Assembly (NCBI GenBank): GCA_949128115.1
Contig: OX421962.1
Location: 14,955,262-15,019,261 of the forward strand
Reading direction: 5' to 3'
Origin: Anaspis maculata
Taxonomy: Eukaryota; Arthropoda; Insecta; Coleoptera; Scraptiidae
Length of the DNA stretch: 64,000 nt
Below the pieces are notes generated by a model. The model was not told the origin of the DNA. It saw only the letters and a list, made by a program, of their open reading frames with translations, and searched no databases. This document shows positions 43,842-57,359 of this stretch, piece after piece. Within the stretch, counting starts at the first letter, position 1. The number at the start of each line of letters is the position of its first letter. A program made the translations under genes and the position numbers.

Positions 43842-45980
43842 GCTGCATTTTTGAGTAATGCAATGTCTTTTGGCACACATGTTCTTAGCACCTGTTTGAA
43901 CAATTTCGTCCATCGCCGCAAGCGAAAATTTAGTTCAGATCCTGTATACAGGGTGAAGAAGTAAAACAATTTGAAAAACTGAATCTTTTGAACGGACAAA
44001 GGTAGAGTATTGCAGGGCATGTCATTTGATGCGCAATTTGATGGTTGTTGAGGTACACTAAACCATTTTGATACATTATTAACCGTTTTCGAGATATTTA
44101 AAAAAAAACTGAGATCTGTCGAAAAAACATTATCTTCATTATATCGCTTATTTTTGAAGATATCGGAATGAAATTTGGTATTTGCTTTATAAAAGACGTC
44201 ATAAATAAATAACAGCTGCAGTTATTTTCTAGGCCCACTATTGTCCTAAATAAGACAGTCAACTTTTTTGGGGGGAGCCGCCATCTTCTTTTGTGAATAT
44301 CAAGCTGATGACCGAAAAAATGACTGATAGTCATTAAGCTAGTATCATGCCATTACTCTATATTGTGAAAGATCACCTTGGATCGACCATTATACAATTT
44401 TTGCTGAAAGAAACATGACGCACTGATTTTACCGGGTTCCTCAGAACTAGAGGACCTACTTCCAGCCATCGAGCCATTGCAAGTAATTGAACTCCGCAAT
44501 TATGACCCCTGATCATTTCTCAGGTTGCTCACCAAGATTCATAGCCATAGGTGCAGCGGTTCGGTTTTAGCAGCTGTTTGAATGAAGAAGTGTTGCCTTT
44601 ACGTGAAAAAAACTGAAAATTACGAGATCTCTGGGTCAATTCTTAGGTCAATGGAAATAGATCCTCAACGGAATGTTGATAAATTTATGCTAAATTATTA
44701 GAAAAAAGTGCATTCTATAGCATAGGTTTGAAGAAACGGCTGAAAATTGTTCGAAGCGGTTTCTTTTGTCTTGTTAAGCGTTAAATTATGGATCTTTTTG
44801 GCGATTTCCATGCCTCCAGCCTATTTAGATGATGGGATGAAATTCTTCAATTTTTTATCACCCTGTGATCACATCTGCATAGATCGCCATCATGCCAACA
44901 TTTCCCAAAGTTGAAGGAGGAATCTCAATAGAATATATTCCAAAATACATAGCGGCATCAAAATTTATAACGATCTCTCCATTATTAGTGTTGCCCTACC
45001 GCATAATTTGTTCGCTTCCTACCTACTGCAAGATAGTCTTTCATGTTTTCCCTACATCACATGAGTACATCCTGTGCCAGTTTTTTGAAACCTATACTGA
45101 AGAATGCACTTTTTCTTAATAATCCAGCATAAATTTATCAAAATTCCTTGGAGGATCTTTTTCTAATGACCTAAGAAATGACCCAGAGACCTCGTGATTT
45201 TTTGTTTTTTTCATGAAAAATCGACACTTTTTTTATTTAAGTAGCTGCTAAAACCGAACCGCTGAACTTATGACTATGAATCTTGGTAGACAACCTGAAG
45301 AATTATCAAGGGTCATAATCGCGGTTTCAATTACTTGCAATGGCTCGATGGCTAGCAGTAGATCCTCTAGTTCTGAGGAATCCAATAAAATCCGTGCATC
45401 ATCTTCCTTTCAGCAAAAATGGTATGATGGTCCATCCAAGGTGATCTTTCACATGATAGAGTAATGGCATGATACTAGCCTAATGATTATCAGTCATTTT
45501 TTCGGTCATCAGCTTGATATTCACAAAACAAGATGGCGGCTCCCTCCCAAAAAAGTTGACTGTATTATTCAAGAAAATAGTAGGCCTAGAGAATAGCTGC
45601 AGCTGTTATTCATTTATGACGTCTTTTGTAAGGCGAATACCAAATTTCATTCCGATATCTTCAAAAATAAGCGATATAATGAAGATAATGTCGTTTTTGA
45701 CAGATCTCAGTTTTTTTAGAATATCTCGAAAACGGTAATTAATGTTTCAAAATGGTCTGGTGTACCTCAACAACCATCAAATTGCGCATCATATGACATG
45801 CCCTGCAATACTCTACCTTTGTCCGTTCAAAAGATGCAATTTTTTCAAATTGTGTATCTTCTTGACCCTGTATACAGGATCTGAACTGAAATTTTGCTTG
45901 CGGCGATGGACAGAATTGTTCAGACAGGTTCTAAGAACATGTGTGCCAAAGAGCATCGCATTACTTGAAAATGCAGCGAA
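43842..45980. mobile_element. 2.1-kb foldback element
   Basis: Left TTTGGCACACATGTTCTTAG pairs with right CTAAGAACATGTGTGCCAAA. Inner pairs include CCATCGCCGCAAGCGAAAAT and AGTCAACTTTTTTGGG-type blocks. The centre is near 44,900. A TACAGGGTG motif lies within the arm at 43,946. Confidence 0.9.
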
Positions 45981-46109
45981 CAGGACTTTTTCCGAACGTG
46001 CCGACTCCACTAAAACCACGTAAAAGTGAAAGAAGCTGATTTTACTGCGTGTCTAAAAAATAAATACCAAAGTGGAAGATTACCTGGCACTTTCCTCACT
46101 TGTTTGACA

Positions 46110-49100
46110 ACAGCATACTGGAAGGCAGATCTACAATATTCAAACTCGAGTTTCCACTCTTGATTGCGAAGTGCGTAAATAAACTGGCACTTTTACCATC
46201 TCTGCATAAATCTGGCGACAGTGTCTCTGATTGCGCACATCAGATCGACCTTGGAAGTATTCAAAAAATCAAAAATATCAACTTGAGCGTGGATAAACCG
46301 GTACTTTTCTCACTAGTGAGTAAGACTGGCATTTCTCCCATTTGTGCACAAATCTGGCAACAGTGTACTGTGCATCATAATCAACCCAGGAAGTGTTCAT
46401 GATAGTCGGGGCGTTATTGCTAAATTTCTTTGGAAATTGATGGAAGCGAAAACGTTGGCTACCAATTCCATTTCATTTCCTACATCATTCATCATCTTAG
46501 TAATAAGTTGGAACATGAGGGTTTTCCTTTCAACACAAAACTCACTGATCTGATCTGAGTTAGAGAGAGAAAGAGCGAGAAATCGCATGCGCGAAAGTGA
46601 GATACCACCACGAACTTTGATACCACTAACAACTTAGGTCAGAATACTTAGTTCAGGGTGTAAAAGGGAAGTATATCTATTGTATGCTGAAAAATCTGTG
46701 AGTAATTGAGAAATCAATCAGTCAAGTACAATTTCTATTATTTTCGGGATTTTATTTGCAAGATATTTCAGAAACTTCTCAAAGGATTCCAAAGTGGTTT
46801 GCTGTATTTTGTTAAGAATTGAATGAAGCACTTTAGTGCAAAGTTTCACAGCTCCATCGGTTTTGGTTCATGAGAGATGAATTTTTATTTTTTCTTCTAT
46901 ACTATATCGCCCTGTACTCGACCCTGTATATAGGGACGGCCAGGGTTGCGGCGGCGGCTAGCTATTTTCATTGGTTCAAGAGGCTCACAACATTTTCACC
47001 GAGTGGCATTTCTTAATACCAAAAAAAAAGTAAAAGCGTCCCGACTATAAAATCTGAAATGTCAACTTGAGCGTAGATTAACTGATGATTATCCTACTTC
47101 TATGTAAAAGTGGCTTTTTTCCACTTGTGAACCAATCTATCGAAAGTGTCTCTGATTGTGTAAATCAAATTTACCTACGAAAGTGTTCAGAAACACAGAA
47201 ATATGAACTTGAGCGTAGATGAACTGTCACTTTTTCTACTCGTATAGAAATCTGGCAACAGCGTCTTCAATAGGGTGATTGCATGTAGAGGGAGTTTATG
47301 GCAAAATGTAATAGTGTCATTGTCATCTGTCAAGTTCCATCCATGTTGAAGTCAACGTCAACCGGACTAACCTCACTAATACTGTAATTTTTACGTGTTT
47401 TGTTCACATACTGTTTTGTTCGGCCTTTACGAGATTGAGATTACTAATCATTCTAACAATCAACAATGCCTTACACTTGTTATGTGCCCCAATGCAATTC
47501 CCCAACAAACGTCAAAACATAACTCGATCCTTGCGCTGCCTGCTGGTGAATCTGGTGAACGATTTTCATGGAATCACCCTATTGGGCACATCCAATTTAC
47601 CTACAGAGTGTCCAGAAAATTGAGATGTTAACTTGAACATGGATAAACTGACGCTTTTTCCACTTTCAAGTGAGACTGGCACTTTTCTCATTTATTGTCC
47701 ATACATCTGGCAACAATGTCTCTGATTGCACAGACCACATTTTCCTACGAAGTGTTCAAAAAAATTTAAATGTCAACTTGAATGTGGACAAACTGGCGTT
47801 TTTCTCATTTCACTCAACGGAGGTTTTTTGTATTTTGGATTCAAGAGAATAGAGAAAATAAACCTCTATTCTATTCCAGAAGTAAAACTGACCCTTTTCC
47901 CACTCGTCCACCAATCTGACAACAGTGTCTTTGATTGTGTAGGTACCGTCAAGAGCAAAATATTGCATACATAAACATTTTTGTCATTAGAAAAAAAGCG
48001 ACAAGCTCTTGCTTCATTGCAGTTATGCCCTAATAAAATAAAAGGCTTGGTTCCTGTTTTCATGGCGTATGTACTACGTAAGAGCTCCTTCACGGCTATG
48101 TCACCATTTTTAAGTTAGAAAAATTTTGATGTATGTATTACAGTGCTTCTGACGGTACATCAAATTTACCCACAGAGTGTCCAGAAAACTGAAACGCAAA
48201 CTTGAGCATCAATAAACTGGCACTTTTTTCACTAATTGCCCACAAATCTGGCAACAGTGTCTCTTGACTGCGCACGTCATATTTTCCTACGAAGTGTTGA
48301 AAAATATGGAAAAGTCAGCTTGAGCGCAGATTAACTGGCGCTTTTCTCTTAAGTGAAACGGGCACTTCCCCCACTTGTCCACAAATCTGACAACGATGTC
48401 TCTGCACACCACATTATTCTACGAAGTGTTTCGAAAATCTGGATTGTGAACTTGAGCGTGGATAAACGGGTACTTTTCTCACTCACTTTTCCCACTCGTG
48501 TACAAATCTGGCAACAGAGTCTCTGATTGCGAACATCAAACTTACCTACAAAGTTTTCAGAAAATTGAAATGTCAACTTGAACATTGATAAACTGACACT
48601 TTTCCCACTTGTAAGTGAAATTGGGACTTTCCTTTCTCACTTGTCCACAAATCTGGTAACGGTGTGTCTCTTATTGCGCATAAAAAATTTTCTTACGAAG
48701 TGTTCCGAAAATCTGGGATGTTAACTTGAGCATGGATAAACTGGCGCCTTTTCTACTACTAGGTGGAATGTAACTTTTCCCACTCGTGCATAAATCTGGC
48801 ACCAGTGTCTCCGATTGCGCACATGAAATTTATCAACAGAGTGTTCAGAAAATTGAAATGTCAACTTGAGCATTCACCAACTGGCGCTTTTCCCACTTTT
48901 AAGTAAGAGCGGTAAGAGTCGCACTTTTCTCACTTATTGTCCACAAATCTTTCAAAAGGGTCTCTGAGTACGCACATCACATTTTCCTATAAAGTGTTCA
49001 TCAAATCTGGATTGTGAACTTGAGAGTGATAAACTGGTACTTTTCTCACTAATAGGTAAAAGTGTCACTTTCCCCACTCGTGCACAAATCTGGCAACAGT

Positions 49101-49330
49101 GTCTCTGATTGCGCACGTCAAACTTACCTACAAAGTATTCAGAAAATTGAAATGTCAACTTGAGCATTGATAAACTGGCGTTTTTTCCACTTGAAAAAAT
49201 TCGCACTTTTCTCACGTATTGTTTACAAATCTGGCAACAGTGTCTGTGATTTTGCACATCAAATTCACATACAAAGTGTTCAGAAAATTGAAATGTCGAA
49301 GCGTAAACTGGCGATTTTCCCACTTTTAAA
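46110..49330 (+). repeat. Diverged tandem array, about 115-160-bp units
   Basis: A unit built of CAACTTGAGCGTGGATAAAC, TGGCACTTTTC-CAC, CACAAATCTGGCAACAGTGT, CTCTGATTGCGCACATCA and ACCTACAAAGTGTTCAGAAA recurs. CAACAGTGTCTCTGATTGCG variants fall near 46,216, 47,150, 47,707, 47,920, 48,246, 48,391, 48,506, 48,655, 48,795, 48,950, 49,095 and 49,220. The right part is densest; non-unit DNA interrupts at about 46,400-47,020 and 47,270-47,600. ORFs in it are repeat artefacts. Confidence 0.88.
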
Positions 49331-49683
49331 TAATTTCATTATTACAGCTTGATATCATGTTGAGGTCTTGAGTGAAGATCACCGTGGTGACGACGTATAA
49401 CAAGGCCTTTGAACCAGCCAGATCGCTGCAGGTATCTAGCAATAAGTTACGTTGCTCTAACTTTGCTCCTCCAACTTGATATTGGTTTGTTTGTTGAAAA
49501 AATAAAGCAAAATTTACTGTGTTACTTGATACAAAAAAAAAGTGATGGAGTGACAAATGGTGGATTCGTTTTTTATCACTTCCTAAATTTGTAAACACGC
49601 CGGTGTCTTCAATTCTGTGAACGCTTGAACATTTCGTCTTTAGACACGCAAAAAACTATAAGGATTAGTTGAGTAGGTGCAGT

Positions 49684-50611
49684 CGGCAGCAAAAATAACG
49701 CCCACTTGATTTATGACAAAAACGACCATTTGCCTGGCCTGCTGTACAGTAGCAGATAGGGTATGTACTCGAGATGAATAAAGTAATGCCGCCCTTGTAG
49801 TGGACTGAGTAAACAAACAGAGTGTTGGGTCGACGGCCTTTTGTGTTCTTTCTACCACCATAATAAAACGATATTTGAATACATTCTCTTCAGGGTGCAA
49901 TGTGTATATGCTCAATTACTGAAAAATTAAAATGTTCCACAACAGCTCTAAGTTTATTGATGGTGGTGCAAAATGGCGAGTCCCGTCCCTGTCAGCACTT
50001 ATTAATTACCATTGTTAAGGCTGTATTCGCAGGAGGATGAAATTATCTTCAATATTTTTCCCTTAAAAATGTAGGTAAAAACTCATTTTTTTATACGGTG
50101 TACTGAATGTGTTAGAAAACTCAATACATAAGAAAAAAAATTTGTTACAACTTTTCTGGCCATGTACGTGTGAAAAACGGCCATGTACTCAATTTCTTAC
50201 GTCTCTCAAAATTATAAAACATTTGATTTTTTTTTTGTTGGTCAAAAGATGTCTCAACAATCTTTTAGAAACCTTTCCAGTAATTTAGGCTCGGATTTAG
50301 GGCTATTTGCTCGGCTATTCGGCTTCTAAAAAATGTGGGGTGATTCAAACGAAAGCAAGGTGAACAAACATTTGATGAAACACCATCAAAATCTCTATAT
50401 CATTTTTATTTCAACTTTTGAGGGACAAATATCAATACCCTGCGAATACAGCATCAAACGTTTGAATGGTTAATTGAAGGGTAATACAAATGATGACACG
50501 GGCAGCATTGATTTATTCATCTCACGTACTACTACCACCTACTACGGTACAGCAGGCCAAGCAAATAGTCGTCTTCGTCAAAAATCAAGTGGGCGTTTTT
50601 TTTGCTGCCAA
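49684..50611. mobile_element. 0.93-kb foldback element
   Basis: Left GGCAGCAAAAATAACGCCCA pairs with right GTGGGCGTTTTTTTTGCTGC. Further pairs are CTGTACAGTAG / CGGTACAGCAG and, near the centre, GGCTGTATTCGCAGG with CCTGCGAATACAGC. Confidence 0.87.
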
Positions 50612-52355
50612 GTGGACAATGATAGAGCTTGTTTTCATGGAATGGGTATCGATAGGTCATCGGGCTGCACAAAGTGATGGATCAAATTAGATGGGAAAGG
50701 AGAAGGATGGATGGATGCACACGTAGAGAACCATCAATTATTAATTTCGCAATCATGTACAGTTTTCCACGAGGTTTTATAGCCTGTTACTTTTGCTATT
50801 AACGTTCAAAATGGATGAAAAATGTTCATCAACGCAAAAAATCGATTTCGAATTGGACCATTTAATTATCCTTTTTAGCGCATTTTTGTAGAAAATCCAC
50901 CATTAGCCGCGCTTCTAAGTTCGCCTCTCCGTCCGTCTGTCATGTAGTTAAACTCCTCCTCCTATACGGAGAGTCTTAACAGTACGATGTTTTTTGCAAA
51001 TGATGGCTAATTTTCTTTAAATTCCGCGTGATTAAGAAAAAAGTGAAATAATGTTTAAAAAGTGGGTATAAACTTCGGCATCGAGAAAAATTTGCGAACC
51101 GTTACAGAGACATGCGCATACATCTAGCTAATGGAATGTGCAGGAAGAAATGGGGAACATTTTAGCGAAAGAGTTATTTTGATTGCTTCATTCTCAAGAA
51201 AGCTAAAATTGTTTTTGTGCGGTGAATCTATACAGACAGGGAGCCCCGCCCGGCCGGTAAATTTGCAAACAATGATGCTTTCCAAAGGTACTAACACTCA
51301 GTACTCAGTCGCTTTATTTATTGCACTCTGGGAGAGTGTGAGTGTTATTTTTTTTTAGCTGAATATTGAAGAAATCTTCGACAGGTAGATAATAATATTC
51401 ATCTGAGCCGATTTTGATGGAAATCAAAAAGTTAGGTACCCGAATTTTATACAAAAATTCATAATTTCATTGGTACTTTTAGGACAATCTGTATGTCATG
51501 AGTAACAGTAAGCAGTATACTCATCTGCACTCTGAGAATGCGCTCATGAGACTCACGCCCGTGAGGACTTTGCTACATGTTCTGCATTGGCATTTTGGAG
51601 ATAGTGAAAAAACTGAACTAGGAATTCCAATTTCGGGAGCAATTTTGTGCACTTGAAACAGCTTGAATGAAAAAAAGTCGAAGATTGTAAGCACAAAAGC
51701 CTTTTAATCTCATCATCACGGCCTAGTCTTATGATATTTTTAATTTACTTAGAATCTTATCTGGGTGATGGCGGGTGGCACATAGCTACTATACACGTTA
51801 TCAATTTATGAGGCGATTATTTTTATGTAATAACGGAATTTTTGTACACAAAATATGATTTTTATTATTATTTGGGTACTTGTAGGTGCGTACCTACTCC
51901 AGCTTATGTTATAGGAAAAGGTACTCAAAATATGCATGAAGAGGTGCATTGCTTGCAGCAAGCAGCTATATGCTGTAATAACTAAAATCATCAACTAAAC
52001 CATCTATTTATTTATAATCATCAATAAATTCCAATACTACCATTAGCTACTGATAATGAATAACATAAATGACATACTTTCAGTAAATAATGCTAGTAGG
52101 TGAGTAGGTATTATATTATGGGTATAGGTACCTAAGTATGTAAGCATTACATTACAAATTCAAGTCATGTTATTGGTAGGTACCATCAGGACCAAAAAAA
52201 AAAACAGTATGTCTAGTGATGTTGACACTGATGACACATCACAGTATATCATTCATTATCAAGCAGGTACTGCAGTTTCTCGCAACACAGCTACAATTTT
52301 TGTTACCATGGTAACTTTGGCGCTCTGGTGCAAAAAAACTTGTCTGTTCCATTTA
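50612..52355. other. Mostly single-copy AT-rich sequence, no gene seen
   Basis: No inverted partners and no ORF with a domain. Contains several GTAGGTACCTA-type short motifs (for example 51,885-51,897 and 52,095-52,135). Confidence 0.45.
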
Positions 52356-52491
52356 TGGTGCTATTCTGTAAAAAATAACATTCCATAAACTCTCTGTTAT
52401 GTAAAAATTCCTGTCGGCCATTGGCTGTTGCCTAGGTAATAACAGCGTAACAGAGCCTTTAAGGAATGTTATTTTTTACAGAATAGCACCA
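52356..52491. mobile_element. 136-bp MITE with TTA duplication
   Basis: Perfect terminal repeats of about 29 bp start TGGTGCTATTCTGTAAAAAA and are flanked by TTA on each side (52,353-52,355 and 52,492-52,494). Compatible with Harbinger-type insertion. Confidence 0.9.
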
Positions 52492-53760
52492 TTAGCATTG
52501 TGAAAAAATACAATTGAAATACAAATCAAATAGGTAACAACAACACCAGAAAGATAAAGTGATTATAATGACTATTTACAGTGATTTCTAGGAATTTATG
52601 TTGCATTTGTGATCATGTAAATTACAATTCTGATCATCAGGATGCTTATTCCGCAATTAAGCAATCAAACTCATAAGCTATAATTGCGTAATATAACAAT
52701 GGTTGCAATGACAGCAAAATTCAAATCTAATAACACCTCTATAGTCTCTCTGGATCTCACTCGTAAGTAGGTACCTATCCAAGAAAAATATTCTTCGAGC
52801 TTTCGCAAGGGTGCTTTCGCTCATCGCATTTTTGAGATTACATTCAGGGTCATGGGTCAGGCATTCGTGACGTCTCTGCTGTGACCTGAACCCCACCAAG
52901 AGAAGGATTCAAAACAGGGCTTTTCGTAAACAACACACATGACACTCTCAGGACGAGGATAATTTTCCGAAAGGAGGTCGAAAATACTGGAACAGAAAGG
53001 AATTAGGTACAGGACTCGAGTGGGCAGGACCAGGACCTCAACCACCCCGTGTCTTGCGGACATGAACTACATCCCTAGACTTATTAGGTACCCACCTCTT
53101 GGCATCTTGCAATCTTGAAGATTGTGTCCATTCCCGGTGGTGTGCTGGCTCCAAGATGAATGACACCACTCTGTAACGCGGGTTTTTGCGGTGTTGTTTC
53201 CTTATTTATCCGGACGAAATGAGTATTATCGGCTGGTGTGGGTCGCGAAACATGCGGCACACACACACGGACCACTTTCAGGGATTTTTTGACAGCTGTA
53301 ACCGCACCAAGGTCGCGTCAAACGTCAGGCACGTGCTTTTGACATGCCGCTATGACAGGTGTTGGCGGTGTTGCCACGTTGACTCCAACATTAAATCAAC
53401 CTTTTGTTTTCTCCGATAATTTAATCCGAAGTCCGGTTCGTATTCTATGACAGAGGAAAAGAACTTACCTCGGTAAACAGTGAATCAGTCGGCACCTATC
53501 AACTTTAATTTTTGGTAAGATTTCGACCGATTTTCCTGTTTTCAGCTAGATATGTAGCTGCAAGTGTAGCTGGTTGATTATTTGCGGTTGCCCATGCGGC
53601 AGGAGTTTATATTTTGAAATGCTGTTATTGCTGTTACCGCTTTTATCTTTGCTATATTATTAAGTGCCGGATTTGAGAACATGTAGTGCTGAACTCAATC
53701 AATGGTTAGTGGTTACAGTTGAATGGTTCGTAAATTTACCCCTTGAAACTAGGCAACCCA
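52492..53760. other. No confident gene; weak minus-strand exon-like stretch
   Basis: Between about 52,860 and 53,420 the DNA has more G+C and CpG than its surroundings. On the minus strand TTACAG|AGTGG ... CCAAGAG|GTGGGT would bound a small exon (53,174-53,092). No protein family is recognisable, so I do not call a CDS. Confidence 0.25.
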
Positions 53761-53929
53761 AAATACAGGATCTAAGTTAGAGAGAGAAAAAGCGGGAAAT
53801 CACATGCGCGAAAGTGAGATAAGATAACACCAACAACTTAGGTCAGAATACTTAGTTTAGGACATTTATTAGGTTGTAAAAGGAAAGCACCTAATGATAA
53901 TAGGGATAATATAGCTTCCACTCGTTAGA

Positions 53930-54540
53930 GTAGGTTCACTTCTACTTGATTCTAGTTGGTTGGGCAAATTTTCTACTTAAGCATTGTAGGCTGTCGCCTT
54001 TTTACCTAAAGTAAAACTGGTTCTCTAAAAGTAAATGAGTCATGTTTTTTATCAAATTCATATAAAAATCTTGGAAAACTCTGACCAACGTGTGGAAGTG
54101 CGACTGTAGAGGGGGGCGCAGAGCTGTGTTACGGTTATTGAGACACCAAAACCGCACAGGGCCGCCTCCAATCTAAGTCATCTTGACGGCGGTCATTCAG
54201 AGACAACAAAAACTTGTCCCGCCAAGCCCCAAAAGCAAATTGCAAATTGAAGATAAGTACTCATACATCGGTTTTGGTCCAATAATACACAACTTTGAGC
54301 GGCTGGGTTTTTTGAAATTTGGTTTATTGAACTTTTTACACAAAAATTCTTCTGCCCCCCATGACAGACCGTGTTTTCGACTGGAAGAGGGCAAAAGGGT
54401 TGATCATTCCATTATGCCCCTTTTTTCGAACGAAGGACTTTTATATTCTCTTCAGTTTGAAGCATCGGAAAGGTAAAAAGCATTTTGAGAGGTAAACAAA
54501 TATTTTTGACACTGTCAAATGTCAAGGCTGCTTTGGTTTA
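53930..54540 (+). repeat. Single-arm relative of the 5.5-6.4 kb foldback
   Basis: Starts at GTAGGTTCACTT and continues through GCATTGTAGGCTG, GAGCGGCTGGGTTTTTTGAA and TTTTCGACTGGAAGAGGG to TGACACTGTCAAATGTCAA. These occur in the same order, inverted or direct, at 5,462-6,360. Confidence 0.75.
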
Positions 54541-54743
54541 TTATTTGTTCATTGGCGAAAATCAAAAACAGGTCGAAAAATTACTATCGGTTGAAAATTC
54601 AATAAAATGGAAAAAAAAACGTGAGTGCGTGACCATAGTCACCCTCGGAAGAAGTGAAACTTCTATAGATATGAATCAATTAGCAAACAACGTTCGAAGA
54701 GGTGTTCTTTTCGTACTCCCACTCCGCTCCCTCACGGTTTGTA

Positions 54744-56235
54744 CAGTGCTCAACAATTGAAGTGGAACACCTGAAAATTTTGGTCGAATTGAAATGGTCG
54801 TATTTTCTTGAGAAAAAACCAAATTGCAATGAGTTTTTTTTCCTGGACAGCTAGTATCTTAGACAACAGCATTGAACAATTCATTGTTGTTACAAGCTCT
54901 TCCTTTTAATCATACAGGGTGAGTATTGGTGTACTGCAAAAAATGTAAAGTTTGCACCGCTCCCGATCCGCGAAAACATTTTTTTGAATTTTTTCAACTG
55001 GTTCCGGAAAAACATTGAACCCATACCTCGAAACGGTTTTTTGAGTTTTAGTCTATCTCTGTTAATTACAGGGTGATCTCGAAAAAGTGACATTTTAGGC
55101 TTTCGGTGATAACTTCTTCCATTTTTATCCGATTTTAAACATCTTTGGCTCATATTGAAGCTGAAACATCAGGCGAAAATGTTGTGAGGTCAAAACTTAT
55201 TGGAGACAACATATCAATATAAGGGGGCGTATGAGAAGTGACCATAATGCGAAACAGCTTCCGAGTATCCGTTTAATAAAAGCCAAAAACAAATTGAAAC
55301 TTGTCTTCAGAGGACCTGCTCAGTCGGACCATTTTGATCTGCTTTCCGCTTCAGTTGTCCAAGAAATGTCCGTGGTAGAGTCAAAGCTTGACTGCGTGCT
55401 CTTGCGGAAAAATGGCATCACTAATTTACCTGTAGACGACCGTAACCCAAGTTACCAAATTTACAACAATTTCAAAAATTATAATTATCGATAAAACAGG
55501 TATTCCTGCCAGTGTTGAATTTTGTAACTTGGGTTACGGTCGCCTACAGGTAAATTAGGGGTGCCATTTTTCCGCAAGAGCACGCAGTCAAGCTTTGACT
55601 CTACCACGGACATTGCTTGGGCAACTGAAGCGGAAAGCAGATCAAAATGGTCCGAATGAGCAGATCCTCTGAAGACAAGTATCAAGTTGTTTTTGTCTTT
55701 GATCAAACGGATACTCGAAAGCTGTTTCGCATTCGGGTCACTTCTTATACGCCCCCTCATATTGAAATGTTGTCTCCAGTAAGTTTCGACCTTGAAGCGT
55801 TCTCGCTTGAAGTTTCAGCTTCAATATGAGCCAAAGATGTTTGAATTCGGATAACAATTGAAGAAGTTATTACTGAAAGCCTAAAATATCACTTTTTTGA
55901 GATCACCCTGTAATTGACAAAGATAGACGAAAACTCAAAAAACCGTTTCGAGGTATGGGTTCAATGTTTTTCCGGAACCAGTTGAAAAAATTCAAGAAAA
56001 TGTTTTCGCGGATCGGGAGCGGTGCAAACTTCACATTTTTTACAGTACCCCAATACTACACCCTGTATAAATAAAATGAAAAGCTTGTAACAGGAGAGAA
56101 TTATAAATGCTGTAGGCTAAGACACTAGCTGTCCAGGAAAAAAAACTCATCGCAACTCGGTTTTTTCTTGAGTAAATACGACTACTTTAATTCGACCAAA
56201 ATTTTCAGGTGTTCCACTTCAATTGTTGAGCACTG
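54744..56235. mobile_element. 1.5-kb foldback element, TA duplication
   Basis: Ends TA|CAGTGCTCAACAATTGAA and TTCAATTGTTGAGCACTG|TA. Arms pair continuously: an internal ACAGGGTGAGTATTGGTGTA (54,915) faces an inverse at about 56,050-56,068, and GATCCGCGAAAACATTTTTT faces its inverse. The centre is near 55,495. Confidence 0.93.
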
Positions 56236-56257
56236 TATTATCTTGTTTTTCTTATTA

Positions 56258-56291
56258 TCAATCTTATTATTATTATCATTATTATTATTAG
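56258..56291. repeat. ATT microsatellite
   Basis: Imperfect TTATTATTATTATCATTATT run just right of the foldback. Confidence 0.8.
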
Positions 56292-57151
56292 TCACTCAAA
56301 GGGCAGAATACTTTCGACATGATTTTTTCACAATTAGACTTCTTTTATTTCTTTTCTCGCTGCGCTCGGCGCTTAAACTCCCATTCTCCGTCACATGAAG
56401 TCTCACTCATACCCCTAATACAATAAATATCTATTTCCATCAATAATATTCTCCACAAATAATCATGCGAATGGGACATCGTGACGGATTTTCTTACTGT
56501 ACGATTTTCCCCGTTATATTACAGCACGGTGGAAACTGTGTTCTGGCAGGCACAGCATGGCAATATAATAATCTCCACAAAGCATAAGAATGTCGTTTGG
56601 AAAACTCGATCCGGTATTAATTTCAATTGAAAAAATATAAAATACATAGGTATTTACATGGGTATGTAGGTAGGTACCCCGTGAATGTGATTGAAGGTAA
56701 CTACGTGGTTCTAGAATTCGTACGATATTATCTTCTCCAATCAAAATAAGGCCGTAGGTTTAATTGAAATATTGACAGAATTGGTATGAGTATTTCCAGT
56801 TATGTGCTCGCCACCGTACTTATATTCAAAATGTCACATTTAATTGAGGTGGAATCAAATCATTCAAAAAATTAACAAAGAATAATGTCAAAAATCAATT
56901 TCCAAACATAAAAACTTGATTATCAAACCAGTATGCTATCATCGCCATACAATCAGCTGACATCTACAACATTAAGCAACTTTTTCAGCCTCAATTGTCG
57001 AAAATTCTTTTTCCCCTCTGGGCTTTAATCATCCACCCCTGCTTTTCTGTTTGATAGGTACGTACATAGGCAACTGAAAGTTGTGTCTACATTTGGGTGT
57101 GCGGCATCCGATTTTATTTTTGAATTGTAAACGTCCGTTGAAGAATATACC

Positions 57152-57359
57152 CAGGGCCGGGCCTGGCCTATTTGCCGCCTGCGTGTCACCGAAAAATTGA
57201 CGCCCCCCTCACCGGCAGTGGAGAGTCCCACCAAATGCAGGAATGAAAAGAATCCTTCGAAATTTAACTTAATTATTATATTACCGCCCCTATGACTTGC
57301 CGCCTGCTGTACTCGCCTGCGCGCCGGAACGCACTGCACGCCTGCTAGGCCCGGCCCTG
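57152..57359. mobile_element. 208-bp hAT-type MITE with 8-bp duplication
   Basis: Termini CAGGGCCGGGCCT and AGGCCCGGCCCTG are perfect inverses. They are flanked by AATATACC at 57,144-57,151 and 57,360-57,367. The 8-bp duplication and CAGGG terminus are diagnostic of hAT elements. GC-rich relative to its surroundings. Confidence 0.95.

Noticed and set aside
46110..49330. CRISPR-like array
   Set aside because: Units are 115-160 bp and diverged, without short identical repeats and unique spacers, and the genome is eukaryotic.
53084..53275. Small exon candidate on the minus strand
   Set aside because: Splice-like edges only; the translated segment matches nothing I know and no partner exon is in phase.
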